Positions 38,407-48,477 of a stretch of 64,000 nucleotides of DNA are shown in pieces. A program made the translations under genes and the position numbers. Origin of the DNA: Bacteroidota bacterium (GTDB taxonomy: Bacteria > Bacteroidota > Bacteroidia > AKYH767-A > OLB10); contig JADKDR010000014.1 in the NCBI GenBank assembly GCA_016714535.1, positions 62,001-126,000 on the forward strand, written 5' to 3'. Numbering within the stretch: position 1 is the stretch's first letter; the number at the start of each line of letters is the position of its first letter. The notes under the pieces are model-generated. The model had not been told where the DNA came from and did no database searches. It was given only the letters and a program-made list of their open reading frames with translations.

Positions 38407-38940
38407 CTACTTTGACAATGCTTTAAGCAAGGGCAGGTATCGTTCATCAATTATATGCATGTGCCACCGCTGATGCCCTGCAAGCATAAAACCTAAACTT
38501 GCAACACTGTAAGGGCCTTTAAATCCCATGCCGGTTTTTTCAAGCATTTCATTATCGAAAGAATTAAAAAGTGCAATCGTACCCAGACGCACTATTTTGA
38601 GTTCATCAATTATATTACTGAGTTTGCGATTAACAGCACGTCCTGCGCGAGCATAGGTATCTTCATCATACGAAGGTAGTGGCTGTGTTTCGTTACGACT
38701 AAATGCTAACGCCCTGTAGCTAAAAATTCGTTCGGTATCTATTACATGTTGTACAATATCTTTAATGGTCCACTTATCAGGAGCATAGATGCGGTCGCCA
38801 ATTTTTTCCCATACATCAAGGGGCCAGTTATTTATTTCGCTCAAACTTATTTGTAATGAGGATATAAGCGCTGCATCTTCAGCCAGATTAATATACCTGT
38901 CAAAGTATTCAGGCATTTCTTTTAAATCGCTTTTTTTCAT
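38407..38940 (-). CDS. DinB-family (YfiT-like) putative metal-dependent protein
   Basis: 177 residues. DinB-superfamily four-helix-bundle landmarks: a helix with WTIKDIVQHVIDTERIFSYRALAF, whose His is the first metal ligand, and the C-terminal LAGHQRWHMHIIDERYLPLL, which supplies the HxxxH pair. Members include bacillithiol- or mycothiol-dependent S-transferases and many proteins of unknown substrate, so only the fold can be assigned. It follows the PaaY-like gene by 94 bases on the same strand. A TATTTTTG box at 38967-38974 may give it its own promoter. Confidence 0.85.
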   Translation of the reverse strand: MKKSDLKEMPEYFDRYINLAEDAALISSLQISLSEINNWPLDVWEKIGDRIYAPDKWTIKDIVQHVIDTERIFSYRALAFSRNETQPLPSYDEDTYARAGRAVNRKLSNIIDELKIVRLGTIALFNSFDNEMLEKTGMGFKGPYSVASLGFMLAGHQRWHMHIIDERYLPLLKALSK

Positions 38941-38966
38941 TTTTATTGATTCCTAAATTTTTTCTT

Positions 38967-38974
38967 CAAAAATA
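38967..38974 (-). promoter_or_regulatory. -7 box for the DinB-family gene
   Basis: TATTTTTG on the minus strand, a full TAnnTTTG match, ending 26 bases before the start codon at 38940. No well-spaced -33 TTG is seen. Confidence 0.45.
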
Positions 38975-39034
38975 CATGAGCTCTTTATAACGGATAAGTC
39001 ATTGTAATGACATATCCGGCCAACAGATTCTTTA

Positions 39035-39622
39035 TTAATTTTTTTTCCAGGTTTTATAAATATCTTGCTGTTTTGGACGGTGAGCTGGCACCTCACGCAA
39101 GGGCTCACAAGGTTTTAGGCTGGCATACAATTCGGCCGGAAGTTGCTGATATAGTTGAGTTCCTTTGGATTTCCATGCAATCATATCAACTGTTACATCT
39201 TTGATAATTTTTGCCGGATTGCCTACTGCAATTTTTCTGAGTGGAATATGCATGCCATCACTTACAAAACTTAAAGCACCAATTATGCACTCATCTTCAA
39301 TAATCACATTATCCATAATTACGGCATTCATGCCTATTAAACAATTAGCACCAATAGTGGCACCATGTATTACAGCACCATGGCCAATATGCGCGTTTTG
39401 TTTAAGCAGCACGGTTACACCAGGAAACATATGTATGGTGCAGTTTTCCTGAACATTGCATCCGTCTTCAATAATAATTTCGCCCCAGTCGCCACGGATG
39501 GCTGCTCCCGGACCTATGTAAACATTGGCGCCTATCACTACATTGCCTGTAACTGCAGCTTGCGGATGCACAAACGAACTTTCGTGAACCACCGGTATAT
39601 AGCCATTGAAAGAGTATATCAT
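39035..39622 (-). CDS. PaaY/gamma-carbonic-anhydrase-like hexapeptide-repeat protein
   Basis: 195 residues forming a left-handed beta-helix: repeated hexapeptides (VTGNVVIGANVYIGPG, VIHGATIGANCLIG, VIIEDECIIGA) follow FVHPQAAV. The histidines expected to bind metal between subunits are visible in NCTIHMFPG and HIGHGAVIHG. After the helix, GNPAKIIKDV and a C-terminal helix match PaaY/CaiE-type members. These are gamma-carbonic-anhydrase relatives, some of them thioesterases. Carbonic anhydrase activity is possible but not shown by sequence. It is divergent from the large T9SS gene at 39846. Confidence 0.88.
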   Translation of the reverse strand: MIYSFNGYIPVVHESSFVHPQAAVTGNVVIGANVYIGPGAAIRGDWGEIIIEDGCNVQENCTIHMFPGVTVLLKQNAHIGHGAVIHGATIGANCLIGMNAVIMDNVIIEDECIIGALSFVSDGMHIPLRKIAVGNPAKIIKDVTVDMIAWKSKGTQLYQQLPAELYASLKPCEPLREVPAHRPKQQDIYKTWKKN

Positions 39623-39792
39623 ATTGTCATTATTTGGGTATCAAAGCAATGCGAATTTAATTTAAAGTACAAATTACGGTAGCATTATGTTTTGTTGAAA
39701 AGCTTGTCAGATACATTCTTCAACATTTACACACTCCTTGCTGTTTGTAAGTTCGTGTTCGGTTCATTATGCTTATGTCATGTGGTATTTGC

Positions 39793-39800
39793 TATATTTG
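39793..39800 (+). promoter_or_regulatory. -7 box upstream of the 39846 T9SS gene
   Basis: TATATTTG, a full TAnnTTTG match, 45 bases before the ATG at 39846. Its position inside a longer open frame starting at 39738 (TTG) argues for the ATG as the true start. Confidence 0.5.
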
Positions 39801-39845
39801 TACCTTCGCAATCGTCCTATTTGGATCTTCAAAAAAAACACTTTC

Positions 39846-42800
39846 ATGATTCGTAAAAACATTAACCTGATTATTATTTTTTCTTTTTTCTTTCAAATTG
39901 CCCAGTCGCAAATTGTACCAGTTACTGCATCGCTTGGTGGCCTTCAACGTGATATGGAAGAATTTTATGGCTACAATAGCGGTAGTACCATACGTTACGT
40001 TAGTTGGGATACACCACAATTTCCAGATGCTTTAAAAACCCTGCATGCCGAAATATACCGTTTTCCTGCAGGCGCTTACAGCAACTGGTGGGACTGGCGC
40101 ACAGGTTGGGTAAAAAAAGCCGACCAAATGCCTCCCAAGGTTGTTTTGCCTGGAAAATATATGCTCAACTATCAGTATGATAATACGCTCGAGAAATTTA
40201 AACAAAGCCTTGATGCTACGGGAGCAACTCCCATTTTTTTGCTCAACATGGTATCATCAACCCTCGATGATCAAATAGCCTTATTATATCATGCCAAGTG
40301 CATAGGCCTTCCAATTAAGTATGTAGAACTAGGCAAAGAATTTTATGATGATGACCCATCGGTGTTGGCAGTATTTCCAACTGCCGAATCGTTTGCTGAA
40401 ACAATGTACACCTGGACTCGTGAGATTGTCAAACATTTTCCAAATGCACGTGTTGGATTTAATGCCTCGTTTGAATACGATCGTTTTCCCTCGCCACATC
40501 ACCGAAGAATATCATGGAATAAAAAAATTATTGATGTACTTAATGCAAAAGGAAATTTCCCCTATGCTAATTCTGCACCAAGCATGTATATTTTTTATGG
40601 AAGCGGTAATGGAAATACGGGTCTTCCTATCAGTACATACAATCAAGTAAATAATATGATGAACCAGGGATTTTTAATTCTTGATCATATACAGCAGGTT
40701 GAAGTTCCTCGGTTCAATCAGTTTCCCGAAATATGGATTTCGGAAATAAACCTGATGGATACCGGTACGGGAGTTCATGGTACCTGGGGACATGGCATGT
40801 TTACTGTTTTGGTAGCTATGCGTCTTCTTGAAGAACCAAAAATTTCAAAAGGATTAATTCACAACATTGTTGGCGATGCTGTATATTCATCTTTATTTGA
40901 AAGTAACGATGCACTATGTCTTGGTGGCGAAGGAGGTTTTCAGTCGCCAATCCCTTTGGGAAGTACTTGCGCCAATTATCCAACCACGTATCTCGGCAAG
41001 TCGGCACAAGGCAATACGCTTGGCTTAATGGGCCATGCCATGATGAATTGCAATAAAGCGCGCAAACTGACTTTTACAGGGGCTCCTTTTATTGGCAACT
41101 CCAGCAATCGCAGCGTGTATGGCTTCAAATTCTGGAATAGTAATGCCATCAACAGCGATCAATATATCGTACTCAATATGGCTAATAATACGTGCGAGGT
41201 AGATCTTGCTTCGCTCGCTCTTGGCAATGTAAATAAGTTTGATCAGATTACACAATCGCCATTTACTCCGGTACAAGACAATCTGCCGGTTACCTCAGGA
41301 AATATTGTGAGCAATAAAGTTACCTTACCACCATACTCCATCACACGATTGAGGGCTGATAATACCAGCGCCCTTAAAGCATGGACCATAGAAGATACCA
41401 TTTGCAACGGGCAAAGTACTTCGTTGCATGCACGTGGTGCATCAACCTATACATGGGCTCCGGCAGCAGGCTTAAGCGCAACCAATGGCAGTGACATTGT
41501 TGCAGCTCCAACCGCCAACACAACGTATACAGTAACCGATAATTTTGGTTCCGCCAAAACAATTTCAATTGTTGTAGGTGCTAACCCAACCATTCACGTT
41601 ACCGGAGTGCCAAAGGGTAAAATGTGTCAGGGATCACTACCAACTATTACCGCAAGCGGAGGCACCTATTATCATTGGTCGCCAAAACCGGAACAAATAC
41701 TTAACGCTTCGCAAAACAGAGCTAGATTGAGAGTGTCTAATAGCACAACGTATACGGTATATGCTACTAATGGTACCTGTTGGTGTGGCGAAAAACCTTT
41801 TACACTAAATGTAAAAGGTGAATATAAATTAGGAACCGACCGTTTGAATTGCAGCGGGGAACAAGATTCGCTTACATCGGGAACAAAGCCACATTTTTTT
41901 AATTTTCAATGGACTGCAAGCAACAGCACGTTTACGTCTACACTGTTTAAACCCATTGTTGCGCCAACAGATACAACGGCTTATTATATGCGTGTTCAAA
42001 ATGGTTTTTGTATTTACCGCGACACCATTGTTATTAATACTATGAATTGCTGCACAGGCACCATCACCTTAAAAAACCCTACCACCGCCTCGTTGTATGC
42101 TGCCGTGCAAGCCCAGTGTGGTTCATGTGTTACCAAAAATCAGGGCGTGTTTGTTATCAGAAACTATACAGGCAAAGTGGTAATTAATGGAAAATTGTAT
42201 GTGGACGAATCATTGAAAATATTGAATTGCCCCAACATAACCTTGAATGATGGTGGACAAATAGAATTAAATCAGGCAGCAGACTTTACCGTTGACAGTA
42301 ACACCACCCTGGCCGACTGCAATGGAAAAATGTGGAAAGGAATATACAGTTACGATGCAAATAATATTGTTACTGTTTATAAAGGGAAAATTAAAAATGC
42401 ACTCATTGGTGTGGATGCCACCATTGATACGAAATTGGATATAGAAGATGCGGTTTTCGAAAACAATGGAATAAGTATCTATATGCATGATTTCTTGAAA
42501 AACAGCACAGGCTCTATCGTTGGTTCAACATTTACATGCGATAGTGCAACCATGCTTCCTCCCTATACCAACAGGCGCACCGATGTGCACCTTAAAATAA
42601 ATGGAATTGCAAAAGCAAATATTGGCTCGGCTGCAGGTGGGCAAAATATTTTTCGTAATGCATATAATGGTGTTACTATTGAACATTGTGAAGTGGGCGT
42701 ATACAACTCATTATTTGAAAATATTATTGCTACCAATTCAACCAATGGTATTGCATTAAAAGTTACAGGATTTAATCAGCGTTTCGATCCGGCATTGCTA

Positions 42801-44219
42801 GGCAATACCGGAAACTCAAAATTAGTATTCAATAATTGTTCGCGCGCTATAGAAGGAGCCGATTACCTGGTACTTCGAGTTCGAAATAACACGTTTACCA
42901 ATTGTGGAAAATCAATTTATGCTTCCAAATGTTCCGATTCTTTGTACACAAATCCCCTCGAAATTTCGGGCAACACCTTTACCAACACCGGCAGCGCAAT
43001 GGAACTCTACTTAAATTCTAATTCGACCATAGATATAATAAATAATACGATAAGCACATCGGGAGATAGCGCATTTGGAATTTCTATTCAGGATATAAAA
43101 GCGCTTAGCACCAGCATTCTTGATATTGAAGATAACACGATAACCAATTGTAAGCAGGGTATATTTATGAATCAGGCGGCACGCAAAGGCACTATCAGAA
43201 ACAATACGATAGTAGTTGCCAAGCCCGTAGGGCAATCAAAAACTTTTTGCATCAAAAATTATAATACAGACTCACTTACTATTTCTCAAAATAATTTTTA
43301 CTACGATACCACGCAAGCTATTAATACCAATACACGCGGTTTGTTTAATCAAAATGTAAAATTAAATACATTTAGTGATAACCTTATTCGTGGTTTCGAG
43401 AATGGAATATTATTTACCGGCACAAGTTGCAATCCCAATTCGCTAAGATGTAATAAATTCTTTGCTTGCAGTAAAGGACTAGTGCTAGAGTCGCAGGCCG
43501 TAATAGGCGCGCAGGGTGATAGTGCTGGAGCCAAGACCTGGCAAAACAGATGGGAGCCTGCCGGTTTTTGCGATTCAGCAAATGCTCAAGGAAATTTTTC
43601 GGTTTATATGAATAATGCACCCGGGGCACAATCAACCTTCTTTACGCTAGCAACATATCCTTATAAAATTCTCACTAGCGGTATACAAGGTGCTGGAAGT
43701 AAAATTAACGGTAAGGTAATTACGGGAACAGGAGTTAATTGTATTCTTATGCTTAATAATGATAATGATCAAGCATCAATACGTAATGAAATACCTGCAT
43801 CAGTTGTTAATATAAATGATTCCGATTTAGATGCCCTGTGGCAATTGGCAAGTCAATGCCCCGATGATGCTGGAAATGCAGTGTTTGAAGCTCGCACCTT
43901 GCTTAGTAATCACTATCAAACGATTATCGATTTTGAAAATGCATGCGATAAAACAAATGCTATAAGTTTGATTACAGAGTTTACGGTTTATCCAAATCCT
44001 GCAAGCGACCACATTATATTGTCACTTGATGGTTTGATTGATGAAGAAATAACGGTTAGAATTTTGGATGCTTACGGAAAAGTTGTTTATGCTACCATTA
44101 TGAAAAATGTTTCAAGTTTGCCCATTTCGACTCAACAACTATCAAACGGAGTTTATAGAGCCATATTGGTCCTTCCTGATCAAAGGGCTCTACAGCGCAC
44201 GTTTACAGTGTTAAAATAA
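39846..44219 (+). CDS. Multidomain T9SS protein: glycosidase-like TIM barrel, Ig-like domains, beta-helix
   Basis: 1,457 residues from ATG 39846, which gives the signal peptide MIRKNINLIIIFSFFFQIAQSQ. Residues about 23-400 resemble a clan GH-A TIM barrel: YRFPAGAYSNWWDWRTG near the first strands, VELGKEFYDD (candidate acid/base E165) and IWISEINLMD (candidate nucleophile E300). A beta-rich segment follows (about 400-515), then Ig-like/PKD-like modules (about 520-730; STYTWAPAAGLS). A parallel beta-helix region (about 740-1220) has many Asn-ladder turns (LEISGNTFTNTG, LDIEDNTITNC). A type A T9SS sorting domain ends it (FTVYPNPASDHIILSLD). The likely role is a surface-attached carbohydrate-active enzyme. 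Polysaccharide specificity is unknown, and I could not place it in a numbered GH family. Confidence 0.82.
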   Translation: MIRKNINLIIIFSFFFQIAQSQIVPVTASLGGLQRDMEEFYGYNSGSTIRYVSWDTPQFPDALKTLHAEIYRFPAGAYSNWWDWRTGWVKKADQMPPKVVLPGKYMLNYQYDNTLEKFKQSLDATGATPIFLLNMVSSTLDDQIALLYHAKCIGLPIKYVELGKEFYDDDPSVLAVFPTAESFAETMYTWTREIVKHFPNARVGFNASFEYDRFPSPHHRRISWNKKIIDVLNAKGNFPYANSAPSMYIFYGSGNGNTGLPISTYNQVNNMMNQGFLILDHIQQVEVPRFNQFPEIWISEINLMDTGTGVHGTWGHGMFTVLVAMRLLEEPKISKGLIHNIVGDAVYSSLFESNDALCLGGEGGFQSPIPLGSTCANYPTTYLGKSAQGNTLGLMGHAMMNCNKARKLTFTGAPFIGNSSNRSVYGFKFWNSNAINSDQYIVLNMANNTCEVDLASLALGNVNKFDQITQSPFTPVQDNLPVTSGNIVSNKVTLPPYSITRLRADNTSALKAWTIEDTICNGQSTSLHARGASTYTWAPAAGLSATNGSDIVAAPTANTTYTVTDNFGSAKTISIVVGANPTIHVTGVPKGKMCQGSLPTITASGGTYYHWSPKPEQILNASQNRARLRVSNSTTYTVYATNGTCWCGEKPFTLNVKGEYKLGTDRLNCSGEQDSLTSGTKPHFFNFQWTASNSTFTSTLFKPIVAPTDTTAYYMRVQNGFCIYRDTIVINTMNCCTGTITLKNPTTASLYAAVQAQCGSCVTKNQGVFVIRNYTGKVVINGKLYVDESLKILNCPNITLNDGGQIELNQAADFTVDSNTTLADCNGKMWKGIYSYDANNIVTVYKGKIKNALIGVDATIDTKLDIEDAVFENNGISIYMHDFLKNSTGSIVGSTFTCDSATMLPPYTNRRTDVHLKINGIAKANIGSAAGGQNIFRNAYNGVTIEHCEVGVYNSLFENIIATNSTNGIALKVTGFNQRFDPALLGNTGNSKLVFNNCSRAIEGADYLVLRVRNNTFTNCGKSIYASKCSDSLYTNPLEISGNTFTNTGSAMELYLNSNSTIDIINNTISTSGDSAFGISIQDIKALSTSILDIEDNTITNCKQGIFMNQAARKGTIRNNTIVVAKPVGQSKTFCIKNYNTDSLTISQNNFYYDTTQAINTNTRGLFNQNVKLNTFSDNLIRGFENGILFTGTSCNPNSLRCNKFFACSKGLVLESQAVIGAQGDSAGAKTWQNRWEPAGFCDSANAQGNFSVYMNNAPGAQSTFFTLATYPYKILTSGIQGAGSKINGKVITGTGVNCILMLNNDNDQASIRNEIPASVVNINDSDLDALWQLASQCPDDAGNAVFEARTLLSNHYQTIIDFENACDKTNAISLITEFTVYPNPASDHIILSLDGLIDEEITVRILDAYGKVVYATIMKNVSSLPISTQQLSNGVYRAILVLPDQRALQRTFTVLK

Positions 44220-44420
44220 ACAAAAGCGCATTGGGTTTGTTTATAAAAATTGACGAATAGTTCCATTAAACAGATAGACTAATTATCTTCGTGCTGGGTT
44301 TTTCAACACCAAGAAATGCTTTAATTTGCATAATTGAAAAAGCCACGTTTGGACATGAGGATTTATTAGCCAATGTTACTTACTAAACTAAAAAATTTAA
44401 TCAAAAGAAAATCAAAATAA

Positions 44421-46426
44421 ATGAAATCTCTTTATCTAAAACTAGTCACTTTATTTGTCTTAACCGGCTTTATAGTGGCAAACGCACAAAAGCCTGTTAT
44501 TTTATGGAAAAAAAATTATGGCGGCTCTTTGTTTGATCAACCCTTTGGCACCGAGCAAACTATGTCGGGAGGTTTAATTAGCGGAGGGCATGCCTTGTCA
44601 AGCGATATTGATATTACATCCAACTATGGCGATTATGATTGGTGGATATTAAAATTGGATAAGGATGGAAACAAGCTGTGGAGCAAATCTTATGGCGGCT
44701 CACTATACGATAAAGCACGCTATGCAGCTGAAAATCCCGACAGCACAATTATTGCTTTTGGCAGTGTGAGATCTAACGATATTGATGTTAGCGGAAGTCA
44801 TGGCGAAAATGACTATTGGCTGCTAAAGCTTGATAAAAATGGTGACCGTATATGGGCAAAGTGTTATGGTGGTACCAAAGAGGAGGGCGGACGCAGCGCA
44901 ATCCATTGCCTTAATGGAAACTATATATGTGCAGGGTATACACATTCGAGCGATCTTCAAGTAAGCAACAAATATGGTGCTTATGATGTGTGGTTGGTAG
45001 AAGTAGACCCTGACAGTGGCAACATTGTTTGGGAAAAAAGTTTTGGAGGCAGCGATGTTGAACGTGTTCGCAGTATTTATCAATGGCCTAATGGCGATTA
45101 TGTTTTACAGGAAATTCAAACTCTGATGATTATGACCTTGCCAATGCTACCCTTGTAGGTGGCGAAGATATGTGGACTTGCAAAATAGATTCGGATGGCA
45201 ACGTCTTATGGAGTTACCTATGTGGCTCACTTGGTAAAGACCGCGCGTATAATGTTACTCGCGACTGGGATGGCCACGTGCTGGTAACCGGCAAAGATTC
45301 GCTCAACAGCGGTTGTGTGGATGACAATCATGGATCGAGTGATGTATGGCTGATGAAGCTTGATTTTAATACCGGGCAATTAATTTGGGAAAAATCTTTT
45401 GGTGGTACCATGGATGACGAAGGTTTCCGCACCATACCAACTCCCGATCATGGATACTTGGTTGGAGCAACTTCACAATCAGATGATTTTGATGTACCTG
45501 GCAATAGAGGTCTTAGCGACTACTGGGTTTTTAAAACTGATTCGCTTCTAAATATTGAATGGAGTGTAAATTGGGGAGGTGGCAGTTGGGATCACTTAAA
45601 TGATTTGGTTGAATTAACCGATGGGAGTTATGCTGCTGTTGGTTTTTCGAGCAGCGACAAGGGTCCTAAGAGCATGACAGATACCAATTTTGGTAGCTTT
45701 GATTCGTGGATGGTACGCTTTATCAATTGCGATACTGTACCTGACATTGCCATATCCGGTGCTACCTCGTTTTGCGATGGAGGCCAGGTAACCCTTACAG
45801 CACCGGTGTCGCAATCTTATTTGTGGAGTAATGGTGCAACCACACCAAGTATTGTGGTTGACACAACAAGTTCATATACAGTAATAGTGACAAGTTTCGA
45901 CAGTGCTTGTGTTGGCTACTCCAATGCTGTGCAGGTTACCGAATTTTCGTTGCCACCTATTCCGTTGATAAACGGAAGCAACGGTACTTTTACCTCTAGT
46001 ATTGCTAATCATTATCAATGGTATCTTAATGGAAACGTGATGGTAGGGGATACCAACCAAACATTTATACCTATTGCCTTTGGAGCATATAATGTGGTTA
46101 TTACCGATTCCAATGGCTGCACCGCTTCATCTGCTACATTTACCTATGCAGCTATTAATGAATTAAATACTTCAAAAGATTTTACGATATATCCCAATCC
46201 AACAAGTAGCAAAATAGTTTGGATAGAAAACAAAGGAGTTGATTTAAAAAATGCAGAAATACGCATATTGAATAGTGCCGGTGCGGTTGTAAAATCTTAC
46301 AATGCAACAGCATTGAAATCCGGTAACAAGTTATATTTCGATTTAAGCAAATACTCAAGCGGCTACTATCGCATACTTATTGATACCACCGAAAAGCGTT
46401 ATGCCTACCCACTGATTGTAAAGTAA
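44421..46426 (+). pseudogene. T9SS repeat protein split by a one-base frameshift
   Basis: The signal peptide (MKSLYLKLVTLFVLTGFIVANAQ) and three to four ~55-residue repeats (KKNYGGSLFDQ, SKSYGGSLYDK, AKCYGGTKEEG, EKSFGGSDVER, each with DYWLLKLDKNG-like ends) occupy 44421 to about 45107. The frame then slips by one missing base near 45102-45109: with an extra T in GTTTTA the text reads DYVFTGNSNSDDYDLANATL and joins the frame open to 46426. The second half has more repeats, an Ig-like pair (AISGATSFCDGGQVTL, HYQWYLNGNVM) and a type A T9SS sorting domain (FTIYPNPTSSKIVWI to YPLIVK). The whole would be about 669 residues, secreted and surface-attached. Its function is unknown. The break may be a base-call error. 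Confidence 0.82.
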
Positions 46427-46461
46427 AAGAGAGTTTCAGATTAACTAATAAAATCAAATTG

Positions 46462-46498
46462 TCACCAGCCTATCCAAGTTAGGCTGGTGATTTTTTTT
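46462..46498 (+). terminator. Rho-independent terminator after the split T9SS gene
   Basis: Perfect 11-bp stem TCACCAGCCTA / TAGGCTGGTGA (46462-46472 with 46480-46490), a 7-base loop and a run of eight T. It starts 36 bases past the stop codon. Confidence 0.92.
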
Positions 46499-47016
46499 AG
46501 CATAAGATTGGCGTTACGCAATGGATATTATCTTGGTAACAAAAAAATTATTTAGACAGCACGAAGCATCATTACAACTGTTCCTTCAGTCGGTTTAACT
46601 TAAACCATAATACTTGTGCATGTCTCGTAAACAAAAACTTAGCACCAATGTATATGGTGGTTGTTGTTTAGCAATATATGGTTGTCATAACAAATCAATT
46701 CCAATAAATTGCAGAAGAAGGCAGCAATCCATTTTTTTCATTTTGTGCAGCTGTCTTAACTAACGACACAAGCATATTTCAATTGCTCTAAAAAATAAAT
46801 TAGCAATCGTGCCGTAAAAGAATTGAATAGCGCAAGATCAAATTAGGGCAAGTGCCTTTATGAATTAATAATACCTTAATTAATGAAGCAGCTAAAACAT
46901 ATTCATTATTCCATTGTTTGTTTTGAGTTGATATGCGTTGCAATGTGAGCAAATTGGGTTGCCGTAGTTTTGAGCACGTTATTACTCGCATCAAGTACAC
47001 ATATTGCTTTAGTTTT
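46499..47016. other. Intergenic stretch before sufS
   Basis: About 500 bases between a terminator and the sufS promoter box. I see no gene, RNA or repeat in it. The open frame that enters it from sufS (back to an ATG at 46933) has no conserved content. Confidence 0.45.
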
Positions 47017-47024
47017 TACCTTTG
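47017..47024 (+). promoter_or_regulatory. -7 box just upstream of sufS
   Basis: TACCTTTG, a full TAnnTTTG match, ending 13 bases before a TTG codon at 47038 that begins the SufS-like coding sequence. It would place the ATG at 46933 upstream of transcription. Confidence 0.45.
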
Positions 47025-47037
47025 CAAAAAATATATT

Positions 47038-48291
47038 TTGGAACCATCAACATCTACCAAACCGGCACCTGCCAACATTGCTCAATTGCGCAACGATTTT
47101 CCTATTCTAAATCAAACCATATACAACAAGCGTAAATTAGTTTACTTAGACAATGCTGCCACCTCCCAAAAACCGCAAGCGGTTATTGATGCCATTTCTA
47201 AATATTATCAATTGTATAATGCAAATGTGCACCGTGGTGTGCATTATCTTAGTCAGCAAGCCTCGCAAGCCTATGATGATGTACGTAAATCACTATCTCA
47301 ATTTATTAATGCACGTGGCGAGGAGGAAATAGTATTTACGAGCGGCACTACGCATAGTATTAATCTGGTAGCTTTTACATGGGGAAGAAAAAATGTACAA
47401 GCCGGAGATGAAATAATTTTAAGCGCAATGGAACATCACAGCAATATTGTTCCCTGGCAAATGTTATGTGAAGAAAAGGGAGCTCGTCTACAAATCATTC
47501 CCATGAATGACAAGGGTGAACTCCTGGTTGAGCAACTTCCTTCTTTAATAAATGATAAGACCAAGTTAATAGCTTGCGTGTATATGAGTAATTCGCTTGG
47601 AACCATTAATCCTGTAAGGGAAATAATTGAAATGGCCCATGCAAGACAAATACCGGTAATGTTGGATGGGGCGCAAGCTATTTCGCATTTCGAAATAGAT
47701 GTACAACAACTGGATTGCGATTTTTTTGTTTGTAGTGCCCATAAAATGCTTGGACCAACCGGTACCGGATTTTTATATGCAAAAAGAGAAATACTTGAGC
47801 AGATGCCCCCTTATATGGGTGGTGGCGATATGATACGCAATGTAAGTTTTGAAAAAACTACCTATAACGATATCCCATTTAGATTTGAAGCAGGAACGCC
47901 TAATGTAGAAGGAGTAATTGGTTTTGGGGCTGCTATTGAATATTGGAATCAATTAAATCGTAAGGCGGTTGCAGCATATGAGCAGGAATTGGTAGACTAT
48001 TGTACAAAAGCACTAAGTCAAATACCGCAAGTGCGCTTGTATGGTACTGCTGCCAACAAGGCTTCGGTAATTTCTTTTACCATACAAAATGTAAATGCTC
48101 TTGATGCAGGCATGTACCTTGACACACTTGGTATTGCAGTGCGCACAGGCCAGCATTGCACTGAACCTGTTATGCATTTTTTTGATATTCCGGGAACCAT
48201 TCGAGCTTCATTCTATTTTTATAATAACAAAGAAGATTGCGATACTTTTATTGAAGGGGTGAGTAAGGCAATTCGGTTATTAGGCAAGTAA
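47038..48291 (+). CDS. sufS: Cysteine desulfurase SufS
   Basis: 417 residues if translation begins at TTG 47038; the reading frame extends back to ATG 46933 but the extra 35 residues are not SufS-like and precede a -7 box. SufS takes sulfur from cysteine for Fe-S cluster assembly using PLP. Signatures: LVYLDNAATSQKPQAVIDAI, AMEHHSNIVPWQ, the PLP lysine in SAHKMLGPTGTGFLYA, FEAGTPNVEGVIGFGAAI, and the catalytic cysteine in VRTGQHCTEP, which belongs to the group II (SufS/CsdA) type. No sufBCD or sufE is next to it in this window, although in many Bacteroidota sufS sits in a suf operon. Confidence 0.95.
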   Translation: MEPSTSTKPAPANIAQLRNDFPILNQTIYNKRKLVYLDNAATSQKPQAVIDAISKYYQLYNANVHRGVHYLSQQASQAYDDVRKSLSQFINARGEEEIVFTSGTTHSINLVAFTWGRKNVQAGDEIILSAMEHHSNIVPWQMLCEEKGARLQIIPMNDKGELLVEQLPSLINDKTKLIACVYMSNSLGTINPVREIIEMAHARQIPVMLDGAQAISHFEIDVQQLDCDFFVCSAHKMLGPTGTGFLYAKREILEQMPPYMGGGDMIRNVSFEKTTYNDIPFRFEAGTPNVEGVIGFGAAIEYWNQLNRKAVAAYEQELVDYCTKALSQIPQVRLYGTAANKASVISFTIQNVNALDAGMYLDTLGIAVRTGQHCTEPVMHFFDIPGTIRASFYFYNNKEDCDTFIEGVSKAIRLLGK

Positions 48292-48477
48292 TATATTACC
48301 GGCCGGTCAGCGTCAACAATTAATAATGTTGGGTTCACCATCGAATAATTCTGTTACACACAGAAATAAACACTATTGATAATAATAATTGTGTAAAATA
48401 ATTTGGTGTGCAAACTTTTTGATATGCATAAACGTATATCATTGCATCATATAGATGTAACGCAAAACTAAAAAGCC

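Noticed and set aside
44217..44243. TAAACAAA...TTTGTTTA inverted repeat after the glycosidase-like gene as a terminator
   Set aside because: AT-only stem with a long loop and no clear T-tract; too weak to call.
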